DNA from: Smittium culicis
Taxonomy: Eukaryota; Kickxellomycota; Harpellomycetes; Harpellales; Legeriomycetaceae
Length of the DNA stretch: 16,339 nucleotides
Assembly (NCBI GenBank): GCA_001970855.1
Contig: LSSN01001705.1
Coordinates: 1-16,339 of the forward strand
Direction of reading: 5' to 3'
Shown here one piece after another: positions 1 through 8,734 of the stretch. Within the stretch, counting starts at the first letter, position 1. Every line of letters starts with the position of its first letter. The notes under the pieces are model-generated. The model made no database searches. It had not been told where the DNA came from and worked only from the letters and a program-made list of their open reading frames with translations. A program made the translations under genes and the position numbers.

Positions 1-193
1 CTGACCCGTGTAAGATATTGTGGCCGTAATACTATTTACATTATTGACCCAGTTTTTTTTTTCCAATATCCATTGTTCCTTACTATTAACAAGCTTCGTT
101 TGTATCGCATAAGATAAAGTATATATTTTCTACGTTTCATATTAATAATTCTGCTTAAAATATATATTTTTATTCATTAGAAACTTTAGGCAC

Positions 194-1879
194 ATGCATA
201 GATCAAAAAAGTTTTTCTCTACTTGTTCACCTAATATAACTAAATTATTCTATAAACGACCCAATACTCAGCAGTCTTTATTCTCACCCAGTAAAAAAAT
301 GGACATCAATTCTGAAAACCAATTCTTTACTAACGTAAATGGTGTAATCGATCGAATGAATTCCGAACGCGAGGACCTATCTAAGCTTCGTTCAATATTC
401 AACTCGCCTCAATCTCGTTTTATACTCTCTACTAATGGCTCTTCTAATTTTCTCTTTTCCAATCGCCCTTCCAGTATTTCTTCTGAAAAAAACTCTAGTT
501 TGCCTGAAGCTGAAAAAAAACCAAGAATTCAAAATATAAAATTTCTTACATTGGAAGATGTTCTTAAATGTTCATTTTTAGATTTAAACTTTTATATTAA
601 CTCCGAATCGAATCCTTCTAGAACTACTGTCACTTTGGTTGATGATGTTCCAAAAAGAGTTTCTTCTACTTATTCCACCGCAACATTTTTACCAAACAAA
701 AGCTCAATCGTGTTTATAGGAAGACTTTCTAACGACATAAGCGACATAGCTGATCTATCTAACTCATTATTAATATCTGATTCTAGCGCTTCGCCCATCA
801 ATCCAAATAACTCGCAATCTGAAACTACTCATTTCTATATTTGGGCGATAGATATTGGCCAACTATCGTCGTATTCGTTCGAAACATTCTCAAATTTTAA
901 TTCTGCCCATGGAATAAAAGATAACGTACCTTATAGCCATGAAAAATTCGAACTGGATATTGCTCATCTTTTTGGAGGAAGATTTTTAGATTTTCGCACT
1001 GGTTCATTTGGTTTATTACCTTCGCAAGCTCATATCATAGCTATTGCAAAATCCGTAATCGACTGGAACTATAGAAACCAACACTGTCCATCTTGCGGCA
1101 CATTAACTTGGCCCGCTCAAGCTGGATTTAAGCGCGTTTGTGTCAATGGATTAATGAGCTCTGATTCTACTGAGAATTCGAAGTCTTCGCAATCCGTAAC
1201 TAATGAAAAGTCACATAAAACTTTGATCCTAGAAAAAAAGTTATTTACTGAAGATGCCTTCAAGCCATGTATATCGCAAACAACTTTAAACAACTTCACA
1301 TTCCCAAGAACAGACGCTGTTGTTATTGTTGCAATAATAAGCCCCGATGAAAAACATATCCTCCTTGCCAGAAGAAGAAATTTCCCCCCTAACAGATACT
1401 CATGCATTTCTGGTTTCATTGACCCTGCCGAGTCTATAGAAGATGCAGTTCGCCGTGAATCAATGGAAGAAGTTGGTCTTAAACTTTCAAATGTCACATA
1501 CTTTGCATCTCAGCCATGGCCCCTCCCTAACTCATTAATGATCGGCTGCTTTGCGAAAGCGCAGACCTTGGAAATTGCGCTTGATAACAATGAGCTTGAA
1601 GACGCTAAATGGTTCTCAATTAATGATATGTTCAATCCCGTAAAAAATATCGAAGTATCGTCCCATCTCAAATTTCCTAGAGTCACCGCCAACATTTCGC
1701 TCGATCAGTTAGAAAGTAACATTAAAGAAAAAAAGTCAGCAACTGGAAACGCTGATAACAACTATAAAGAGATATCAGACCTTTCCAAAGAGTATATGTT
1801 ACCGCCTGCTGTTGCTATAGGCTATTTTTTGGTTCAGACATGGTGCAAATCTCAGCTTGAATCTGCAAACAAGCTCTAA
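194..1879 (+). CDS. NPY1: NADH pyrophosphatase (NudC/Npy1/NUDT12-type Nudix hydrolase)
   Basis: Predicted to hydrolyse NADH, and less well NAD+ and related dinucleotides, to NMNH and AMP; yeast Npy1 and human NUDT12 act in peroxisomes. The 561-residue intronless frame has the family parts in order: a weakly conserved N-terminal domain (about 110-290), the conserved FGLLP run just before a zinc ribbon (C298, C301, C316, probable fourth Cys C359), the PRTDA entry to the Nudix fold, a full Nudix box (G407, E413, R421-E422, E425-E426, G428) and the NADH-class signature SQPWPLP at 439-445. The C-terminus is NKL, similar to a PTS1 peroxisomal signal. It is longer than yeast Npy1 (about 384 aa) because of low-complexity Ser/Asn-rich stretches, an insert in the zinc ribbon and an N-terminal extension. 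Start choice is uncertain: ATG 194 has a poor context (C at -3, C at +4), while in-frame ATG 299 (Met36) has A at -3 and G at +4. Family assignment is secure; localisation is inferred. Confidence 0.95.
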   Translation: MHRSKKFFSTCSPNITKLFYKRPNTQQSLFSPSKKMDINSENQFFTNVNGVIDRMNSEREDLSKLRSIFNSPQSRFILSTNGSSNFLFSNRPSSISSEKNSSLPEAEKKPRIQNIKFLTLEDVLKCSFLDLNFYINSESNPSRTTVTLVDDVPKRVSSTYSTATFLPNKSSIVFIGRLSNDISDIADLSNSLLISDSSASPINPNNSQSETTHFYIWAIDIGQLSSYSFETFSNFNSAHGIKDNVPYSHEKFELDIAHLFGGRFLDFRTGSFGLLPSQAHIIAIAKSVIDWNYRNQHCPSCGTLTWPAQAGFKRVCVNGLMSSDSTENSKSSQSVTNEKSHKTLILEKKLFTEDAFKPCISQTTLNNFTFPRTDAVVIVAIISPDEKHILLARRRNFPPNRYSCISGFIDPAESIEDAVRRESMEEVGLKLSNVTYFASQPWPLPNSLMIGCFAKAQTLEIALDNNELEDAKWFSINDMFNPVKNIEVSSHLKFPRVTANISLDQLESNIKEKKSATGNADNNYKEISDLSKEYMLPPAVAIGYFLVQTWCKSQLESANKL

Positions 1880-2983
1880 ATAATTGTATATATATAAAAC
1901 TATATGCTTTTTGTATACTTATATAGCTCCAATAAAAGTGTCTTTAATAATTTCTATCGTCGCTCTTTCTTTTCTTTTAATTCATTATTTCCAATATCTT
2001 ATCTATTTTTCAATCATTTAACTTTATTCACGTAAGAAAGCTTTTATCGAAAAATAAAATAGAAACTAAATTTGATTATAATGTCATTTTTAGCTATAAT
2101 TCCGATTTCAAATTCAACTTTTAGTCATTGCTTAATCAAATAATACTTTTAAAAAAATTAGATTTAACAGATTTCCTCGTTTTTCCGTATGGAAATTTCG
2201 ATTTAATACTTTTAATATTAAAGAATAAAATATCATGTATTTGATCATTACCACCCCAATCCTTCTCCAAATGATTTAATTCAACGAAAGTATCAATATA
2301 TCTATAGGGTTTTTTTCATTTATTAATATAATTATATTCCTTGCTTATTTTAATAGATATGATTAAAAAAAAAAAAATTTCAAACACTGATGAATAATAA
2401 TTTTTTAAAAGATTCAAATTTATGGAGGATTAATTTAAGGAGAGGAACTTTTACTATTAAATTATTCCTACTTGGCAGCATTGCTTATATTTTTTAATCG
2501 TATTATAAAATATCATCGAATCAATAATTCAATACAACTAACGCTTTTACCTAGTAGAAATAAGTAAATAGAATTTCTAAAAAAAAAATAGTTCTGATTT
2601 CCCTAAGAATATCCCATATATTCATAATATAAAAAATTAAAGAAATGAAAATAAATCTATAAAAACTTTAGAAGGAATGTGAATGTTTACAGCGCTTGAA
2701 AAGGTAGATGCGTTGCTTAAATCGAATCAATACTTTACACAGCGATGATTTACAGACACTATTAATATTCATAAGTTTAAAAATACCTGATAAAAATTAA
2801 TTAATAACATTTTTGTGTGCATTTTAAATACAAAATTTGATAAAGATGGAATCCTATTATTTTTCAAGATCCAAAAAAGGGTTATTCAATAGCATATAGT
2901 AATAATGAATGGATTTAATGAAAAATGAATAAAAAATATAAAAAAAAAGTCTTTGAGCATTAATCTTGCAATACAAATAATAA
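1880..2983. other. Convergent intergenic spacer, no gene seen
   Basis: NPY1 (+) and PRP24 (-) both end into this 1.1-kb spacer, so it should hold two 3' UTRs and terminators. It is extremely A+T-rich with many A and T runs and stops in all frames. A slightly more mixed patch at about 2690-2755 has a weak C/D-box-like spacing that I do not trust. No tRNA, tandem repeat or transposon end was recognised. Confidence 0.7.
1931..1936 (+). promoter_or_regulatory. Candidate polyadenylation signal of NPY1
   Basis: A canonical AATAAA hexamer lies 52 nt after the NPY1 stop, followed by a T-rich stretch from about 1955. Such hexamers are common by chance in DNA this A+T-rich, so position is the main support. 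Confidence 0.4.
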
Positions 2984-5900
2984 TTAGCTGTAAAACATTC
3001 TTTTAAAGTCTTCATTTGTTTTCCCTTGTGCGCCTTCTTTAACGTCACTGCCCTTATTTTCTGGCATGTCGATGTCCATTCTGTTAGTATCATTACCACT
3101 ATTAGCCGATTTTATAGAATCTTTCGGTTTATTATCATTGAAACTACTACTGCTTTTCTTAACATTGCGTGGTAAAAAGGCCAGTTTCGGCTTTGGACCA
3201 TAATTTCTTGGATTATTGAAATCGTTTCCTCTTGATCCTATATCTAAATTTTTACTGCCATAGCTTTGATTAGTTTGCTGTCTATCTCTGTAATTGGTCT
3301 CTGGTCTTGATACATTTTCGATATTTTGCACAACTAAGCTTGCCCGCAAGTTTCTTTTATCTAGCGTTATTTCGTTGATGTCTTTAATCAGCTTATCAAC
3401 ATCACAATTCTTTTCCATATCAACAAAAATCTTGTTTCCCGCATTATTTTTGTGGATTCTTTTTACTAGTCCTGCCTATATTAAGATAGTCAGGCAGCAA
3501 AACCAATTAATTAGATAAAAATTAAAGAATGAAAAGCTAACAAAAATAGGCCCTGTAAACAAGTTTAAAAAATATAATACAAAGATAAACTTCTTTGTTA
3601 CCTTTGAGCAAATATCGCTAATTGCTGAGATCCTGGTTTTGTTTGAAAATCCTGAAATTCTAATGGTAACCACTTCATCGCTAGTCATGCTGTTGAACTC
3701 ACCGTCTTTTCGTTGCTTAGAGCTGTTTTCTAGTTCAGCAGCATCTGCTTGGATTTTTGATATATATTTGTCTGACTGTAAAATCACTTTTGGAGTGTCA
3801 TTTACGGTTTTGGCTGGTTTTATACACAGCTTCCTCATGTCTAGTTCAATATCGTGTAACCCCAGCGCTCGATTATATATTTCCTATTTTTAACGGAAAA
3901 TAATATTTCTTTTTTATTATCTAAGCTACTTTTAGTATACTAGTATAAAATTATAATAGTTTAAGTTACCTCCGAAGCAAGATAAATAAATGCCTGACCA
4001 CTAAAACTTCCGTTATTGTCTGTTACCATATCCAAAATAAACATATCAGTTCCGAGATATGCTCTGAAAAAGTCGATCATATTATCTCTTTCTGTGTTAT
4101 AATTTATATTAGAAACATATACACTATTATTTAGATCAAAATCGAAATTTTTATTCATATCTACTGTGGGAATAAACTCTTCTGCTACCATCCCCAACCT
4201 TTGATATTCTGGTAAATTTTCGGTTAGAGATTTAATTCCAGAAACTACACCCTGTTCACTAGACATTGTTATATATATAATACACAGCTTATTTTCTGGG
4301 TTACTGCTCTTTTTAACAATGTTCATACTTGTAATTCCGTTAATATTCCTGGAATTTTCATAGTCTAGATCAGTGCTTTCTATTCTGGTTTTTACAATAG
4401 CTTGTTTAACAATTTCAAAATCGAAGTTCGTTGGAACATTTTTTATAACAAAGCTGCGACGTATATTATCATATTTTTTCCATCTACTACCTAAATTTTT
4501 TAATTCAACTTTAATAACGAATGAATTTTTTGCTACTCCGATTGATGGTACACTAAGATTTGAGGATAAAAGAGCGCTTAGGACGCCATCTGCGTTCTCA
4601 AAAGTTAAATGTCCCACTAAATTTTTTGAAGCAGAGCCTGGAGTTACGGATTCATTTACAATGTTGCTTTTAGAAATCTTACCAAACTAATTGATAAAAA
4701 GGTATTAAAATAAAATATAAAGCGGGATTAAAAAATTCATTATGGAAAATTTTTTTACACTTTTTAAAGATTTTCAATATCGATATTTCATAAATTTACC
4801 TTTGAAAAATAACTTATCAGCTCGATATTTTTTACTCTGTTCGAGATTGGATAAACTAAAACAGTATAATTTATCTTTTTATAAATACTGCTACGATTAT
4901 TAGTTTTATCAAAATTTTCAGAATATTGTGAATCGTTTTTTAAATCTGAAGCACCTGAATCTAGCTTTGGCTTTTTCAGAGTTTCTAAATCACTTTCTTC
5001 AATTGATTCATTTTCAAATCTGGGCCTTTTTGGTGTACTCTCATCTAAAACATCTTTGTGTTTATCAGTTTGATTGTCATATGGCTCGAAGCTTTGATCC
5101 TCGGTGAAATTTTTTTGTTGGTAATAGTGGTAGAGAAAGTTTGATATCTTGCTCTTACAGCCTTCTATTTCCGAGTTAGCCTCTATATAATCTTGTGCAG
5201 TACCTAGTTCCAACTCAGTTAATAAGTACTCTTCATATATTTTCGGGCAATATAAGTACATCATTTCATTATCAAATTGAGAAGAATTTTTGATCGTTTT
5301 AAAAACATTAGCTATTGCTAATTTATAAACATCTCTAGCAGAGTCTATTGAGTCATATGTTTTCATAAAGTTTGCATAGGCTATCCAAAATTCTGGATTC
5401 TTTCTGTTTAATTTACAAGATTGCGACCAAGCCTCTTTCGCTTTTTCAGGATTGTTGAATAAAGATTGCTAAATTTAATAAAGTAAAAAAAAAAACTGTC
5501 AAATATATTATAAAATCATGTATTATTGTAGAAAAAAAAAGTTAATTGTGTTACCTCTATTAGTGCAATATATTTTTCAACTCTGAAGCAGGGGTCAGGC
5601 GATTTTGTGAATTCTAGTAAAGAATAAATTTATTACAAAGGTAATGTAAGCGATCTTGGTGATTAAAAAAAAAAAAATTATACTGTTCATTATGGCGCGG
5701 CTTTTTGAACATATTTCACGAAGCTCTTGCTCTGATTCTAAAAAGATAAATAGGATAATGTATTGATTTATGTAAATGTAAAAAAAGAATATAGGTTAGA
5801 GTGTAATGATTTTTTAAGGGCAATATTGATGAAATTATAATAACCTATTCCATCGAGATAAAGAGTTTTTCCTGTTGCCATTCTAGCGAGTAAAAAATTG

Positions 5901-7624
5901 GCCATTTCGACTGCTGAGTAATTAAGAATTTTATATTTTAGAACGTTTTCAAAATTTGAATCTACATTCTCCAAATCAAACATAATAGAATATCCGTTAA
6001 TTTCGCCTGACCAAGGGCAATTTCGAATTGATCGGTTAATAACACTAATAAGATAGTTTATATCTTTGTTAAACTTAATTAATAAGCTGAAATAAAAAAC
6101 CCAAGATTTAGGATTGCTGTATTGATTTAAAATCATTCTTTCAGCCACTGTTAAAATTTCAAGAATCTCAGGAGTTTGATCAAAATTTTCAGAAATTTCA
6201 ACTGTATTGGTTTTTTCAAATTCAACTAACAAGTATTTTATATAATTAACCCAAACATAGTATTGATCAGTCAAAAAAAATTCATTTGATTGCCCTGTGG
6301 TAAAAACATCAAGTTTCCGCTCATAAGATTCACGGCTTTGAGACTTTTTTATCGTGTCCGATTTAATTGAGTTTACTTGAACCATTATTTCTTCATAAGA
6401 ATCGACCATATAGGTTGTGACGAACATAGAGTAAATACTGAAAGTTTCTTCAATTTTTTGATGAGGAACAGATAGTCTTGAAATTAGTGTCTGGTGCAAG
6501 AATCCTATCTTAGCAGCTCTTTGTAAGATAAGTTATAAAAATAATTTCCAGTAAATAATTTTAAGGGTTAATAAAGATTGAAATATGTTAAATTTTTTAT
6601 CTAGAATCGAAATATTTTAGATTTTTTTTACTTTTCTTCAGGGTTTGTAATAGTCTGTAATTGCCATAAAGTACAAGGTTATGATATTTTAATTAGATTA
6701 TTTTATAAAGAGCAGAATGGAATTCAAGTTTAGTTATAAGAGTTCAAATAAAAGTATGCTAAAAATAGTTACCTCAACTTGTTCCTTCATTCTATCAAAG
6801 AAAATATTCCAAATTTTATGACTCGATGTATAATGATATTGAGTGGCCTGAGCAGCTTTTTCCCAAATGCTATTTTTCCATTCTAGTGCCCAATTGATTG
6901 TATTATCCTCAGACGAACTGAACTCGTAGGCAGAATTAATATTTTCATTAGATAGGGAATCGATAAAATTTAAATACTCGAGGTATAAATCAATATCTAC
7001 TTTCAAAATTTAGTATTTTTAACTTTCGTACCTGACAGATTTAAAAAAGAATAGAAGTTAAAAAAAACTAAATGTGTACCTAAATAATATGACAACATCT
7101 CTTCATATATAGAAACAACTGATTTTATTGCATATTCAGGATTCGAAGGAAAAGAAATTTCTATTTCAGCCTTTATCCAATTTTTATAAATTTCTAACAA
7201 CAATAAAAAGTGTATTATATCAAAATAAAAAACATCTATTAACTAAAGAAATAATTATAAGATCTAGCATCAAAAATACCTGGAGATATAGCTATTTTAT
7301 CCTTCATAATAGAAATCAATTTTCTAGTCGAATTTATATCCTTTGCCTTAGAAAATTGATCTAAAAACCCGGTATATAGTTCATAATTATAAGGATCTTT
7401 TGAGATCTAAAATGTATTCGAGATTATTTAGAAAAAGCTTTGTAATTATACCATTTGAAAGACAATTTAATAAAAATCGATTTTTATTTGAAAAATTGGG
7501 AATATTCTAGATCTTTAATAATTTAAGGCTTAATACATACCTGCTCACTCCAATTAATATTATCGACACTTTCGGAATTAGCTGAAATTCCTCCTCCCAA
7601 AGATACAGATAAACTCTCGGACAT
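2984..7624 (-). CDS. PRP24: U4/U6 snRNP recycling factor Prp24/SART3, HAT repeats plus four RRMs (11 exons)
   Basis: Anneals U4 to U6 snRNA to rebuild the di-snRNP after splicing; nuclear. Exons in transcript order: 7624-7541, 7406-7280, 7193-7080, 6999-6773, 6508-5845, 5737-5684, 5613-5555, 5468-4800, 4686-3970, 3883-3602, 3475-2984. All ten junctions are GT-AG, keep the frame, and together give 1162 residues; reading through the introns generally hits stops. Residues about 30-470 are helical HAT-type repeats (aromatic-rich motifs such as NPEFWIAYANFMK). A basic patch at 588-612 (TPKRPRFE, KKPKLD) looks like a bipartite NLS. RRM1 about 643-725 (TVLVYPI; VGHLTFEN), RRM2 about 743-838, RRM3 about 853-927 (VYVSNI; SGQAFIYL), RRM4 about 975-1048. 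A polar Asn/Ser/Gly-rich tail follows and the protein ends TNEDFKRMFYS, the conserved peptide by which Prp24/SART3 contacts the LSm ring on U6. S. cerevisiae Prp24 lacks the HAT part and human SART3 has two RRMs, so this is the fuller architecture. The start ATG 7624 has A at -3. RRM2 and RRM4 are divergent; exact edges of small exons need RNA evidence. Confidence 0.92.
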
Positions 7625-7847
7625 TATTGTGTATAATTTATCGTTTGGAAAATTCGGTATAATGAATATTATTAAACTTGTAAGCGGTAACTAAATGGAA
7701 AGAGAACTGTTTAATTAGTTATTTTATTCATTATATAAATAAATCGATTCAATGTTTATATTTTGTTAAGTTTTGAGCGAGGGAAATATAAATTTTATCC
7801 AATAAAATCTATTCTTTTTCAAAAGTATTTTTCTAAAGCATCTAACT

Positions 7848-7903
7848 ATTGGCTACTATTCATATGCCCAATACATATTTGCACTCAAAAGAGCAACAAT
7901 TGG
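7848..7903 (-). promoter_or_regulatory. Two CCAAT boxes upstream of PRP24
   Basis: GCCAAT occurs twice on the minus strand (at 7848-7853 and 7899-7904), about 225 and 275 bp upstream of the PRP24 start codon. CCAAT boxes at this distance are typical binding sites for the fungal HAP/NF-Y complex. The motif is short, so the role is an inference from spacing and duplication. Confidence 0.3.
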
Positions 7904-8299
7904 CGAGATTTATAGACATCTGAGGCGCATGGTTGGCGTAGGTATATTTCAATCAAGCATTTTCATAAAAGTCGTGTGTGAGAGATAATGAATAATGAAT
8001 CATTTTATATCAAGAGATACATCATAAATCAATCGCATAAAATAAATATAATAAATAAAATGATTTTGTATTTTTATTCGAAAAAAAAAAGTGCATTACA
8101 TGTGAAAACTAAAAGTTATAAGTTTAGCTATTTTTTTCAGACAAAAATATAAAAAATAAAGGATTGGATCAATCAGGGAATTGCGAGTTGGTCTTTAATT
8201 TTGATAAAGTTTTATTCGATGAGCTTTGCATTATAAAGTTATAATTATTAGCACAGACAGCTTTTTGTTAAATTACATAAAAATATCAGTCTCATAACT

Positions 8300-8306
8300 A
8301 AAAAAA
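8300..8306 (-). terminator. RNA polymerase III terminator of tRNA-Lys
   Basis: Seven consecutive T on the minus strand begin 7 nt after the tRNA 3' end. This is a standard Pol III stop and indicates that the tRNA gene is transcriptionally complete. Confidence 0.85.
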
Positions 8307-8312
8307 GCTATT

Positions 8313-8384
8313 AGCCCGATACGGGGGTCGAACCCGTAGCCTTGAGGTTAAAAGCCTCACGCTCTACCATTGAGCTAACCGGGC
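8313..8384 (-). tRNA. tK(UUU): tRNA-Lys, anticodon UUU
   Basis: A complete 72-nt cloverleaf without intron. The acceptor stem GCCCGGT pairs with ATCGGGC (one G-T pair), the D arm GCTC/GAGC closes a 7-nt loop, the anticodon stem TGAGG/CCTCA closes loop CTTTTAA with anticodon TTT, a 5-nt variable loop follows, and the T arm ACGGG/CCCGT closes TTCGACC. The internal B box GGTTCGACCCC and an A-box-like TAGCTCAATGGTAG are intact. CCA is not encoded, as expected for a nuclear gene. The discriminator base reads T, which is unusual for tRNA-Lys (commonly G or A). Confidence 0.95.
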
Positions 8385-8540
8385 CACGAGTGCGGGAGTA
8401 TTTTAAGCATTTTATATTTAATTAATAATATACATTTTACATTTAATGCACAAGTTTTATCAGATCTTACTATTCAATACGAACAAAATAAAATCTGCAT
8501 CCGATGATTCTGATTAAAAAAATGACTGGGACTAATATTA

Positions 8541-8734
8541 TTAACCCTTTCCTGTTCAACACTCTTAAGAAAAATTAATTCATTGATTCGTTTATGATTT
8601 TAAGCATGTTTATTATTTTCTGATATTTTACTATAAACTAACAATTGTATGTGCCTCGGAATATTGTTATTTTTATTGAATCTAATTTGTTAAATTTGGT
8701 ATTTAAAAATAATCAACCGCCCGTGAAGGGTTAA
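8541..8734 (+). mobile_element. TTAA-flanked short inverted-repeat element, copy A (piggyBac-like MITE)
   Basis: A 186-bp non-coding element (8545-8730) begins TTAA|CCCTTTCCTG and ends CCGTGAAGGG|TTAA. Both the CCC...GGG termini and the TTAA on each side match the known signature of the piggyBac superfamily, whose target site duplication is always TTAA. It carries no transposase frame. Its left 30 bp and right 45 bp align to the reverse complement of copy B (shared ACTCTTAA at the left, AACCGCCC at the right). The right terminal repeat has lost one A relative to copy B, suggesting an old, immobile copy. Confidence 0.72.

Larger units (their letters stand above)
7625..8312. other. PRP24 upstream region, no further gene seen
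   Basis: A+T-rich spacer between the PRP24 start codon and the tRNA-Lys 3' end. It holds the CCAAT pair and the Pol III terminator described separately. A more mixed patch at about 7840-7980 may be the core promoter area. No ORF, repeat or RNA gene recognised. Confidence 0.65.

Noticed and set aside
1..117. Open frame of 38 codons on the plus strand running in from the window edge to TAA at about 115, and a short open minus-strand frame over the first 60 bases.
   Set aside because: No recognisable protein text and both strands are open; too short to separate a gene's last exon from chance at the edge.
2735..2795. C/D-box snoRNA-like pattern (GCGATGA, then CTGA about 45 nt later) in the convergent spacer.
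   Set aside because: The C box has a mismatch, the spacing is short, and there is no convincing terminal stem or guide box.
2876..2886. AAAGGGTTATT near the PRP24 3' end, similar to a MITE right end.
   Set aside because: The flank is TTAT instead of TTAA and no partner terminus is present.
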